Below are positions 45,129-57,300 of a DNA stretch of 64,000 nt, in pieces (the stretch's first letter is position 1; each line of letters starts with the position of its first letter). The DNA is from Ananas comosus. Taxonomy: Eukaryota > Streptophyta > Magnoliopsida > Poales > Bromeliaceae. The notes under the pieces were generated by a model that did not search any database, was not told the origin of the DNA, and saw only the letters and a list, made by a program, of their open reading frames with translations. The stretch spans positions 4,890,058-4,954,057 of the forward strand of contig NC_033637.1 in assembly GCF_001540865.1 (NCBI RefSeq), written 5' to 3'. A program made the translations under genes and the position numbers.

Positions 45129-45508
45129 GTAAACTACACTTTTGGTCCTCAAACTACAGTGTAGATGACAGGATATTTTTGTCGCTAAACTTTGATTTAT
45201 TACAATTTCTGGCTTAAACTTTTTAAATGGTTGCAATCAAGTCGCACAGCTCAATTTAGTTAACTAAATATTGATGCGTCACTAATGTATTGAAAGTGAT
45301 GCAGCGGTGTTGTGATTGATGATGTGGTAATAATTAATATGTTATATCACTTCCACATGAGCGTTGCATCAATATTTAATTAACTAAATAAAGTTGTGAA
45401 ATTTGATCGCAACAATATATAAATTTTGAGCCAAAAATTGCAATAAACTAAGTTTGAGAACCAAAATGTTACGTGTTTCATAGTTTGAGGACCGAAGGTG
45501 TAATTTAC
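45129..45508. mobile_element. TIR element of the TTTTGGTCC family, copy 3
   Basis: GTAAACTACACTTTTGGTCC at the left is mirrored by GGACCGAAGGTGTAATTTAC at the right. The arms continue through CTCAAACTAC / TAGTTTGAGG. It contains TTTAGTTAACTAAATATTGA as in copy 1. Confidence 0.8.
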
Positions 45509-45575
45509 CTCTCAAATTATAATGTAAATACACTTTCCTAACAAATAATGCCATCCAAGACTTGCAAAAAGCTAA

Positions 45576-45978
45576 GGGCATATTTGGTTCATGATTGGAA
45601 TAGGAATGAAAAATGAATTGAATTGTTTTGGAATAGAAAATGGAATAATGAACCATCCAAAAAATGTTTGATTCATTATTGGAATAGAAAACAGAATGAG
45701 AATCTAGAATTTTGAGAGAATGTTTTGATTAAGATAGAGGAAAGTAATGAAGTGAGAGGAAGAGAAAGTGTTGTGAGAGAGGATTTGAGTAGAACTTTAC
45801 TTTAGAATAGGTCAATTCAGGATTTAAAGCTAGATTTGATCATAAATTGATTTGGCCATTTCCATTGTAAAGTGGAATAGGAATCGAAATTTAATTCTTG
45901 TAAAATAAACAGTAACTATCAAAATCAATGAATCTCATTCTTATTCTATAGTCTAAAATAGATGAGCCAAACATGTCC
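45576..45978. mobile_element. Tourist-like MITE with TAA duplication, 403 bp
   Basis: The ends GGGCATATTTGGTTC and GAGCCAAACATGTCC are inverted. TAA lies at 45573-45575 and 45979-45981. The interior has GGAATAG/CTATTCC words and no coding frame. Confidence 0.78.
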
Positions 45979-46046
45979 TAAAATCAAACTCCGATCTTAC
46001 TTATAGAAAAGGAAATATTCGTTCCAACAACATATCAGTGAACAAC

Positions 46047-46198
46047 GTACCGACTGTCCCTAGAGCAAATGGCAATGGGCTTGGTGGTTGGTACCCGAGG
46101 TCCCAAGTTCGAACCCTAATTGATTCACATTTCCTGCTAAGTTTATTTTTAAATAAAATAAACAAAGCAGGTAGCGTGCTATGTATCTCTAAAAAAAA
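46047..46198 (+). mobile_element. tRNA-like SINE, copy 8, with 18-bp target duplication
   Basis: This plus-strand copy has GTACCGACTGTCCCTAGAGC, A-box, B-box AGTTCGAACCC, GTTTATTTTTAAATAAAAT and GGTAGCGTGCTATGTATCTC, then poly(A). AACATATCAGTGAACAAC (46029-46046) and AACATATCAGCGAACAAC (46199-46216) differ at one base. Confidence 0.9.
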
Positions 46199-46216
46199 AA
46201 CATATCAGCGAACAAC

Positions 46217-46910
46217 TTATTCTAAAATCCCAACAAATCTTAAGTACGTTTTATTGAAAGATGTTCCTGATATTCCTTATCCACACCCCCCGTCCCCCCC
46301 TAAAAGCATGGACTGAATAAATGCTGAGCACAGTACATTGAAGAGATCTCCACTTCTTTTAAGACATAATCTTTCTTGTGAGCAGGGGGGGGAGATAAGA
46401 GGGAATGGTCAGATAATGGTGTGCCTCCTCTTTTAACAGCCTTTCATGTGGCCCCTCATTTGGCATTTTTACCTTTCACTCCCTTGGCTCCTTTTTTCTT
46501 TTTCTTTTTTTTCTAATAAACTCCTTTTCTCATTTTGCTCCATGAGGAAAAGTACACTTGTCCTCTATCCTGTTTTGTCTCTTCTCTATACATAAGGTTT
46601 TATTATTATTATTATTGTTATTATTATTATTTATTTGAAGTAGGATAAGGAGAGAAATTTTAATCTAACTACTTCAATTTGAGTTCTTGTTTGATAGGAT
46701 AAGAAAGGTTGTTTCACTTGCTTGGGGGGACCTCTATTTGTAGGACCTAAATGTGTACAAAAATTAAATATCATAAGCTTATGAGATGATTAGGGTTTCA
46801 AACGATTCATCGATCGATTCGAACCGGGTCGGGCTGATCCGGGCTTCTCCAGTATATGGCCCACACATCTCGCTCTCTCGCTCGGCCTGTTCACAACTCT
46901 ACTTAGGAGT
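46217..46910. other. Low-copy spacer, no gene seen
   Basis: C-rich and G-rich short runs (46287-46300, 46385-46393) and an ATT microsatellite (46601-46635) are present. No domain-bearing frame. Confidence 0.4.
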
Positions 46911-47345
46911 TGTTTGGTAGTATGTAATTATATATAAATTCAAATTCGGTATTTGGTTTGATACATGTGAATCCAACTGCTGCAGTTAGAATTGCATAAG
47001 GAGGCCTAACTGCAGTAGTTGAAACTATGCTTAAATTGGTCGCAGTTCAAACTGCAACAATTGGAGAGAGTCACTTTAAACAAAAGACAAGCTTGCTCCC
47101 CTAATTATTTTTATATATAAAAATATTTTTTCTTTCCTATATTGGAGGTAATTCTACCACCACATATATAAAGTAATAAAATTTTGCAAATACACTTCTC
47201 AACACCATGTAACCATGCAAAATTATATACAGATATAGCACTTTCTACTGTATTCAACCAAACGAGATATATGTAGTCGTAACTATTGTATTTCTAACTG
47301 TATACATCTCCAACTACACTGCATTTCTAATTACATCGCCCATTG
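46911..47345. mobile_element. MITE family with TTTGGTTGCA-type end, copy 3
   Basis: It starts AGGAGTTGTTTGGTAGTATG and matches 12025-12487 through AACTGC(A/T)GCAGTT words, ATTGGAGGTAATTCTACCAC and CACTTCTCAAC. The right end is decayed. Confidence 0.65.
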
Positions 47346-48140
47346 TAGAAGTAAGCATATTTTTAGTTCCATAGTTTGACTAAATTTCTTTGTTGGACTT
47401 AGACTATAGTTTCATTATCAAGAGAGTCCAAAATTTGGTCGTGTTTCTGAAACAGAATAAAGTTTTCATGAACTGAACTGTTGTAATTGAAACTACAACC
47501 AAAGGAGTATCAAACTTTAGGGACTAAATTTATGTCTAACCCTAGGATTTAAGTTAAAAAGGGATAGGGTTTTCACTATGGTAGTATTGAGAGACAAATA
47601 GTAGCATGGGTAGCATGGTATATCTTTAGTACAGAACATTGGGGGTCCCTAGTCCCATGAACTTGAAGCTAATGGAGGCACCTAAATCTACACCTGCCAA
47701 ACCAAATCTAGGGACCTTTTTTTTTTTTTTTCTGGTGACCCAAATAAATTTAAAAAAAAAAAAGAAAAAAAGATGCAAGTGCTCTGTGCACTAAAAAGGG
47801 GGGTTTCTTGCTCTTAAATGGAGGTGTAAAGAGAGAATATGCATGTAAAACAGTGAAGGGGTGTGGGGTAGTGAGAGACATGGATGATGGGGGGTGCTGT
47901 TTCTCTTTTGACATTAGTGGACAAGTAAAAGTTGGGCAACCATGAGGAGGGGCCCTGCATGCACAAATCTAGCATGGGGTCCCCTGGGGATTCACTATAC
48001 TTATGTGTTAGGGATGTTATTGGGTTAGGAAATTCAAAATTTTATCCGAACCCGAATCCAAAAGAAGTCCCCAGCAGATTCTGGTTTGGGTATAGAATTT
48101 GTCTGTGCCCGAATTTGAACCCGAGTAAGAATAAATTTTA

Positions 48141-48306
48141 CACCGACCGTTCCTAGAGCAAGTAGCAAAAGACTTGGTGGTTGGTACTCGAGGCCCCAAG
48201 TTCGAATCCTAGTTGATTCACATTTCTAGCTAAGTTTATTTCTAAATGAAATAAATGAAACGAATAGCGTACTACCTATCTCTCTCAAAAAATAAATAAA
48301 TAAATA
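48141..48306 (+). mobile_element. tRNA-like SINE, copy 9
   Basis: This plus-strand copy has CACCGACCGTTCCTAGAGCA, A-box, B-box AGTTCGAATCC, GTACTACCTATCTCTCTC and an (AATA)n tail. AATAAATTTTA flanks it (48130-48140 and 48307-48317). It lies within a GGGTTCGGG-type low-complexity element. Confidence 0.88.
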
Positions 48307-48804
48307 AATAAATTTTATATTATTTACTATATGTGAATGTTTAACTTTATGTTTAAATTTATATTTTAGAAAATTATATTTTAATATAAATATATTTAGA
48401 AATGTGGTAAAGAGAAATGGTTATATTGAATTCGGGTTTTCGGGTTCGGGTTTTGCTCTCGGATTTTTGGTCGGGTTCGACTCTAGATATGGACTTTTAA
48501 AACCCTACCAACTTGCTTAAAATGCCATAAAATGATTTCCAGATTATCTGAAACCTGCAAGGTTACGAGAACAAAGAATAAAGAAATTTCTTTTTGCCTT
48601 GTAAAACTTTTTCACCACAATGTAGAGAAATTAATACATTATAATTGGCATAAACAACGCAAAGAATGTTCTTAGTCCCTGCTTGATAAACTTGCATGCT
48701 TAAAATTTCATCCAAAACTAAATCCAAGTGGGTCTAGTTTTCTCCCTTTTCTTCTTCTTTTTGATAGATGGGTCGTGGTTTCGGAATTTTAAAACAGTTG
48801 GATT

Positions 48805-48888
48805 TCAAATTTCAGTTTTCCGTGGCATTCCATTGAAAACAATTATCCTCAATAGTACAAGTCCAAGAACATATAATAATGCTTGAGC

Positions 48889-48928
<40 letters not shown>

Positions 48929-49120
48929 CCAAAACACCTAGTACGATAAATAGACATGCAAACTGATACAGGAGCATTTCCAAGTTGCAACGATGGCGCC
49001 GGTGCTGGACCACAACAGTTACGTTTTCTCACGGGCTGCGCCTCCATCTCGTTCCGTGAAGCTCGGATCATGCCGTGCTCCTGCTCCAAAGTCCGAACAT
49101 GCCGCTTTCAGATTCACACT
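48805..49120 (-). pseudogene. Unassigned coding-like segment (possible C-terminal exon or gene relic)
   Basis: The minus strand frame reads RHVRTLEQEHGMIRASRNEM, then a basic, Cys/Pro-rich tail (VRKRNCCGPAPAPSLQLGN), before running into the (TAA)n tract. Codon composition looks more gene-like than neighbouring frames, and the first part could form a short coiled coil. There is no full-length frame or recognised domain. It may be the final exon of an eroded gene. I do not assign a function. Confidence 0.25.
48889..48928 (+). repeat. (TAA)13 microsatellite
   Basis: A perfect trinucleotide run. It encodes poly-Leu on the minus strand in an open frame and is likely just simple sequence. Confidence 0.9.
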
Positions 49121-49950
49121 TCCAGGTCAATCATTTTCACACAACTAAAAAATAAATAAATAAATAAAAGGGTCAATACGAGTGTTCGTTCGTAGATTCA
49201 GCTGATGTAAAGAACACAGTAATAAACTATTCCGTAAAAGACTTCGTCGTTATCTTATATCTCACTTTAATATCGCGCAGCCAAAATAAAATCTTTCATG
49301 AAATAGTTTATTAATGCACTCAATCCGACGACTCAAGATAACCGAGGAATACAAGAAGAAATAATATAATATATTCATTAAACAAGTGCTCGGAATTCGA
49401 AGCACTTACTGCTGGAGGCTTTTCTCCAACCAGCCATGCTTTTTTCTGAAAGAAACGCCGATAGCTTTTTTCTTTTCTTTTTTTTAACTTAAAAAAGGAT
49501 TCTATCCCCCCCCCACCAACCAAAAAAAAAGAGCAAAAGCTTTCGATTAGAACTTATTCTTGAAAGTTTGAATGTTTATTTCTGCTTTTCAGTATGGTTT
49601 TTCGTTGTAGAAAAAGCATCATAACTTACTTGTCAAATGCTTAGATGTTGTTTTTCAGCTAACTACACAAGCTACTCCAAAAGGTAGACTAGATAGGTGT
49701 TATTGAGCAAAGTACTGTGATTCTGTTTGGTACAGCTATTTGATAGGCTAGCCAGCCGCACAGCACTACGGTGGTGGGAAGCGCCGAGGATGGCACTCTC
49801 CGCCACGGCAATTTTCCTATAGAGAGCTGTGGCGTAGGCCGACACCCCAACATCGATTCAGCCATGCCTGTAGAAGCCAAACCAAATAGGCCGTATACCC
49901 TGAAGCACTAAATTAGAGCTTATGCTTTTGAACTTAAGAATATCATTTAA

Positions 49951-49971
49951 CCCCCCCCCCCCACCCCCCCC
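49951..49971 (+). repeat. C-rich tract (C12 A C8)
   Basis: Twenty of 21 bases are C. The complementary strand is G-rich and could form a G-quadruplex. A shorter C9 run lies at 49506-49514. Confidence 0.85.
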
Positions 49972-50189
49972 GCTCCACAATAGCAGAACCCACAAAACCT
50001 GACACAGAAATGGGACCGGACACGCACATACTTTGGCACCAACGATAGAGAGTACATGGAAACATGCAAAAGACTAGGACAAAGCGAGAGGGTCTTCATT
50101 CTTTAAGGACCATGCTAAGGGGAAGAGCAAGTAGTAGACCTGGGACCAGACACATCAAACATGGGGAGGTCACCCTCCAAAGCATTTAA

Positions 50190-50435
50190 CTTAGCTGTGT
50201 TGATATGGGCAATGACATAAATCCTGAAGCTCTAGACTCAGGCCAACTAAGACTGGTGGGGACAGTTACAGGAAACAGTCCAAATGAATCTGCTCATGGG
50301 GCAATGATGGGGACTCTCCCACGTATGTACATTAATGAAGTTCAACAGCATTCTGAACCATCATTTAGTGATGAGCCAGTGCGATCGAAACAGGTGCACG
50401 CAGCCCACGTGACGGAACAAACATATGGGCCCTAG
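50190..50435 (+). pseudogene. Unassigned coding-like exon, 76 codons from the first ATG
   Basis: A frame with balanced composition reads MGNDINPEALDSGQLRLVGT... and ends EQTYGP then TAG at 50433-50435. A possible acceptor (TTTAACTTAG at 50186-50195) lies just upstream, so it could be the last exon of a plus-strand gene. I find no partner exons and no known domain. Alternatives are a gene fragment carried by a transposon or chance. Confidence 0.28.
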
Positions 50436-51321
50436 CTATGAGCCAGCATAAGATTAAGCAGTCAAGCATAGTGTGGCTTGGGTGTAATTATGGACCATTT
50501 CGCTGCCCTAACAATGTTCTTGTACTTGTTTGGCCTCGTCATGCGACCCGTTAAAAACGGCTCGAGAAAGATATCAGCACTTCTACTCGCATGCATGGTG
50601 GGAATCATAACTAGCAACCAGAAGCGACAGAACATTAAAATCCACTCATTTAGGGCATATTTGGATGTTGCAAATCATACGAGGATAACTTTTGTAGGAT
50701 AGGGTTTTGTTCAGTGGTTCTAAATAATAGTTGACTTTAATCCCATTACAATATATTCTAGTAGTTTCAGTGTTCAATCTATCAGGCCACATTTGTATGA
50801 TTAGAAATTAGGATTACTAATTTCTCCTTTTTTTTTTTTTGGTACTTTAAATCGTCCTTCCATAGAACTAAAGTCCTATGGGGAGACTCCCCACTGTGAG
50901 ACCGGGGATCACCTCCGTCTCTGTTGCTTTAAAATTTGAGCCACCGATTGTCGGACGGCTGTGATCCCTGTTTCACCATGAGGTGTTTAGACTTAAAAAG
51001 GTTGATAAGAAATGGGTATTATAGTCATATGTGCATGTGAAATAGAAGAGACCATGGAAAAGGAGATAGGAAAACAAACCTGAGACAATTGAGGGAGACC
51101 TTTTTAAACCACAGGAAGGCAATTAATTTAGGTTGTGGCCTGGATCTGCAAATTAAACAATTATAGCTTTAGCTTATTCGTTAATGCCGTAGTTAGCTAG
51201 AGTAAACAGTAAAGAGAATTTTCAAGCAAAGACTAATTCATCATTGAAAGACTAATTCATCATTGGTCTCATCTAATTTTGGTTACTCATGACAATCATA
51301 AAAAATACATATTTGAAAATG

Positions 51322-54300
51322 TTAGCTTTCCACTGAAGTCACCTTCTCTTGCCGGATTTTCTGACTGTTGCTGAAGTACTGATTTGGATGGTTGATACCA
51401 GTATCACATGATGTGCCGTGGATAGCTTCAAAAGTCAATGTGCAAGCTAACTGGCAATTTTCAGATTCAAATTTTGTTATTTTTAGTAAAATGAGAGTTG
51501 AACCAAAGGAACGCAAATTATCAGATAATAGTTGGGACGGCAAATTCTTAGATACCATTACCTGGTAATGCCGATTTCGAACTTTATCCATAACTTCATC
51601 CTGTTGTCGTCCTCCAACCCCCATTTTATTAAGTGCAGCTCTCAAATTCTCCTCACTGGAATATTATATATATATAATACAAAATAAGGTTACAAGCAAT
51701 GGGCAAGAGGAAAAGGAATCATTTACTTCTGATGAACAAAGTTCTTGTCCAAGTTCAGATGCTTATATTTACTGGGGATTTTCTTCAAAAGTTGGTGAGA
51801 TATCTCCATATACTTCACAATTCCTATCCATTACATTTATGTTCCATTCTAGTTTTATTGGTCTATAGGAATGTTGCTTTAAAAACTAAATACTTATGGT
51901 CTCAGGGTTCTTTACACATTTAAACTAGTGTGCATACAGTGAATTGACATTTTTTTTTCCAGGGAACGCGGAAATAAGGATGCTTATTTGTGAGGATGTG
52001 TCAAAGAGGCCAAATTTGAAATGGACCACAATGAATTTGGTCATACCTTGGTCTATTCATCAAGGAAGAACCAAACAGTGCAGTTCACTTTCTGCCCTGT
52101 TCTAGCAGGCCCAGTTTGATTTTGGCTTACAATTCCAGGCCCATATTAGGCTTACAAGTCTATAAACTTGATATTCCTTTGCTTCCCTTCTTTCTATCAA
52201 CTTTGTTAAACTTAGCAGAGTTTATACAAGATTACTGCTAATATCATAAATTAATGGAATAATTACAGTAAGCAGAAACATATAACATAAAATTGTAAGA
52301 ACTTAAACTTTCATATCAAGAAACGCAGATTATCTTTTTCCTTTTTTCTTCTTTTTTCTGATATTTCCAAAATAATGAGACAAAATTGGTTTATGCTATA
52401 GGAGAGTAGGAATGTAGGATGCGTACCTATGGCAATAACAGAACTTAGATGACAAAGTCAAATATTTGTCTAAATGTATAACTAAGTTACAGTAATTAGC
52501 AGAAAAAGTACGAAGAATTTCATGTCACGAAATAAGCAAAGCTTATCCATGAGTCAAAGAGGAGAGTAAGTAATAATAGATAGATAGATAGATGTCCGAA
52601 ATAGAGATACGCATGATCTGTTCAATAAAATAATGGACTTTTTTTGCATTTAGGCTCCTCAAAAAAAAAAATTACAAATGGCCTTAGTAAATTTATATTT
52701 GCATATATGGCCCTCTCCTTATCATGCGAGCGCCATGTTGGCGTTTTTAAAATTGAACGGGTGATTGAATCATCGTATTTAAACACGGTAATTCAATCAT
52801 CGTGTTCATATCTATATTCTATTCCCTCTTTTTTAACTAAGAGGCGAAAGATGATAAAAAATATAAAAAGGAACACGGTGATCCAATCACCGTATTTAAA
52901 CACGGTGATCCAATCACCTTGTTCAACTTAAAAATGCCGCATAAGCGCTCCTGTGGCAAGAAGAGGGCTATTTATGCAAATATAAATTTGTTAGGGCTCT
53001 TTGTAAAATAAAAAGTTTCAAGGAGGCTAAATGCAAAAAAAGCCCTAAAATAATTGATAGCAGGAAGCATAGTTCTAAACTGATAAGAACTAATAACAGT
53101 ATTCATATTACGAGAATTATTAAGTTCCGTTAAAGAAACTTACTCGACTACAATAGAAGAGAATCAGCATAGCTCATGAGGAAATTTGTAAAAATTAAAC
53201 AAGCTAGAAACGGTGTCAAACCTGAAGTGTCGGTAAGGACAACCATGGTGATCACCAACACTAGGTGTCGATGAAATGATCTTTTGACAGGCGAATGGAG
53301 TGTAATCCTGGAACAGAAAATAAGGTAATTGGTGTAATCTGTGTGAGCAGATAAAAATTTTTAAAATTCTAGTAATTGGTGTAAGCAAGCGGGCTTACTG
53401 TCCTCTTTCCTTCTTTGCCATAATTGTGGCGAATGCTGTAAGCGTATTCTTTGTCGAACCTCTCAGCACCAACCTATCGCAAAGATTGAAAAAAAAAATA
53501 TATGAAATTAGTTAGAAACAGAAAGGTAAAAGAAAATCAAAGCATATATTCGGTGCCATGTTTGCTCTATAGAAAACAAAAGGGTATCCGACTACAAACA
53601 TTGCATAGCCAATGATTCAATGAGAAAGAAAAGCCTAACCTCAGATGTTATGGGCCTAATCAGAGAAGGATCCATTAAGTATTGAAGGACCCTTACTTTT
53701 AATTGCAATGCTGTACAAACAAATTAAGCTTCTATCGTATATTTGTAAATATACTTCAACAATTAGAGGAACATCGGCATGGCGAGTATTATGTTTTTCT
53801 GTCTCGATGAAAGGAGAAATATAGCCAGATCTCATAACGTCTGGTTGTTGGCAAAACAAGGGAGCAGTTTTCAAGTATTGGAAAACCATACAATGTCTGC
53901 TACCTTGTGGGCTTGAATTCTGGTATATGTAGCTATTTAAGTATGGCAACTAAAACTCCTAAAACCTCAAGTAGTTATCCACTGGCCCATCACAAGAAAA
54001 AGAATAATTTACCTCTAAACCTCCGAGAACATATCACAATTTATGATGCCCATCACCTAAACTTCTTCGTGGAGAAAAAGAGAATTTACGTAACATTGTA
54101 ATCGGTTTGAATTTACAGAAAATTGCTGATGTTCAACCTTTGTTTTAGTGGGTGTTTGGCGTAGTTTTTGAAAAGCGATTTTGGGCCCAAAAGTGATTTT
54201 TGACTCAATAGAGCGTTTAGCAATTTCGTTTCAAAATCTGATTCTGCCTTTAGAATCAGTTTTTTGATTTTTGAAGCGCAAAATCGGAAGCAGCTAAAAC

Positions 54301-57300
54301 TTGCTTCTTCAAATCTTATTCTGATTTTGGACTCAAATTTTAAATTTTTATTTTTATTTTAGATTCAAATTTAAATTTAATTTCAAATTTCAAATTTTAA
54401 CTTTAAATTTCAAATTTAAAAATTTTAAATTTTAAATTTAGATATTAAATTTTAATTTCAAATCTAAAAGTTTAAATTTCAAATTTCAAAATTCTAATTT
54501 CAAATTTCAAATTTAAGATAAAATTTAAATTTTCAAATTTAAAATTTTTAGCTTATATTTTAAATTTTTAAAATTTAAGTTATAAGTTTAATTTAAATTT
54601 TTCAAATTAAAAATTTTAAAATTTTAATTTTAAATAAATTTTAATTTTCAATTTTCAATTTTAAGTTTTAAATTTTAAATTTTTAAATTTTAAAATTCAA
54701 ATTTTCAAATTTTAAATTTTTATTTTCAATTTTAGATTTAAAATTTCAAATTGAAAATTTAAATTTAGATTTAGAAAATTCAAAATTTAAAATTTTAAAT
54801 TTTAATTTTCAATTTTATTTTTTAAATTAAAATATCAAATTTTTAAATTCAAATTTTAAATTAGTTTAAAATAAAATTTAGTAAAAATTTTATTATTCGC
54901 AAATAGCAAAAAAATTTTGCCAAACAGTTTTACACAATGACTTAAGAAAAATCGCTTTCCATCTAAATTCAAGCCGAACGTTCTACAATTTTTAACCAAA
55001 AAATCAATTCTCCAAACCAAAATCAATTCTGCAAAAGTCATTTTTCCAAAATCTAGGCCAAATGGGCCCTTAGCCCGACCATTTCCAAAATGAATTAATG
55101 TCAAACCTTCCATAAGCTTAAACGAGCTTCTTGAAAATTGTACATGGCTGGAATAAGAAAAATTTAGTCCATCCAATTAAAGCTTGCTAGTTTGTTCTTT
55201 GGTTAAGGCCAAGAGCTTCGTGGCTCGGTAGCTAGATCTTTCACTATCATGTTATTTTGGATTATTTTGTTTTCAAGCTTAAGAAAAGTATTTATGAATG
55301 CAATGTTAATTCACGAGGATTAAACAATTACTTGATAGAGTTGACAACATAGAATGCAGATTTAAAAAAGTGGATTTTGATATTTAAGCAGCTGTTAGAC
55401 AAGAACCTTCTTAGAGAACTCCTCTTTCCAAAAAGCAAGAGCATCATCCAACTTTAATCCAACACCCTACAAAGGGCAAAAAAAGTATTAGTAACAAAGA
55501 AATATACATGAAGTTAGGAGAGCGAACTCAGAATGAACTTCGAAGAAATAAATAATGACTAAGGATCTATGACAATGTCAGCCAGCTTCATACATTATAC
55601 TTGTCAGTAGAAGTGGGTATGTCATTACAAGAAAAAAGGGCCAATTAATTCCTGAATTCTAATAAGCAGTTGCAAATACTAGAAGCTTTAAGCATTTAGA
55701 AGACATTAATGCAAAACAAAACAAGAAGTTACTGAAAAATAAGAGGAAAAAATGCAAATGTAAAGCTTTATAATATAGATTTGAGCAAGTACCTTAAGAA
55801 AAAGGTTAAGTTGTATCCTGCCTCCATGCTTCAAATGATGATCTTCCCTTAACTGCAATTAAAAAAAAAATTATACAAACAGAGTACAATCTTGGGCAGA
55901 AAAATCCTACAATATCCCAAAAGTATGAAGCTCCATCACCTTATCAAATAAATGGCGCATACAAAGAGGAAAAGAGTTACTAGCTAGCTGATCTATGTCC
56001 TTTAAAGATATTTCGGCCGATTCATTTGGCTGCGAGAAATACTGACAAGTGAGCAAAAACAATTAAATATACTCATTTGGCAATTCATATCAAATGAAAA
56101 TTGAAGTGACACCTGAGTGTAATCAGGCCCCAAATAGCTGTTGCTTAATGCTTCAACAATCTGAAGGGAAAAATGCAAAATCAATTTGTTCAAGCATGTC
56201 TAAATATATATAATACTAGCTGCCAGCCGGAGGAAGAATATTACTCACGGGAGTCAACCTATCCTTCTCCTGCTCCTTTATGGTAGATGTCCATTTCCTG
56301 TCAGAAGTGGTGACATTTTAATTGGTCAATACATTGTACAAATTAACAAATGAAAAATCAAACCATACGATGGGACAAATAAACAACACTTAAGCAGCTT
56401 AACACAGGTGATTATTATTAGAATCATCATCATCAAATGAACAGCATAGAAGAAGATGATAATGTCGCGAAGGCCAGTGACTGCATAAACCATGGTCGTT
56501 GTCACAACTTAAACTTTACTTTCAGAGTTTCAGTTTTGCAAATCTTGAGCATTAATTAAGTATTAAAACCTTCAGTCCCCACCGACAAGATGAGTGTTGT
56601 GCTCTCAAGTTTTAATAATCAAGGTTAATAGTTATTCTAAATGAGTTTAAATTGAAAAGGAAAAATAAGGCCAGGAAAGAACTTAGTTGCAAGTAATACA
56701 TGCCTTAGCAGTCTTGAAATGTTGCACCTCCATCCTAAGTATTGCCTGAGTTTAAATATTCTTTATGATGCTAATGTGCTTTTAAAATCACTAAGCCATG
56801 GGCTTTATTGAAACATTAATCAAAACTGCTTAATTAGATGCTGCCTGCATTCATGAACTTTTAAGGCATCATTTCCCTGTTCTCCTGTCTTCTTTGCTCA
56901 CATGTTTTCTGATGAGTAATAATGGTTAGATATGAATCTTCAGGTAACTTTAGTATATGTTCAGGATTTGGTTAGAGCTCAAACAACCATTTTAAGATGA
57001 CCTGTAATATCCATCCAAGTTAAGCAAGCCTCAAGAGAGCAAACAAATGTTGCTTCAGAAGTGATATTAGAACCTTGTATGAACAGAATTCCAGTTGTTG
57101 CCACTATTGGAAATATTTTTATTGACTATGGTGTTAAGTCAGGTTAATTCTTTTCAGATCAATAAATGGCTAAAAAGAGTTGGTAAATATAAACGGGTCG
57201 AAATAGAATATGCAAGCATTGGGTGTACTATTTATACATATATAAACATGAAGGGGATCAATTTTCTTCTCAGAGAAAGCTTGATAATAAGTAGTATTCG

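Noticed and set aside
46047..46198. Genuine tRNA gene suggested by A- and B-box motifs
   Set aside because: No cloverleaf can be formed, and an A-tail and target duplication are present. It is a SINE.
48010..48515. Defined hAT element around SINE copy 9 (GGGTTCGGG text)
   Set aside because: Word content is suggestive, but I could not find matching terminal repeats or an 8-bp duplication.
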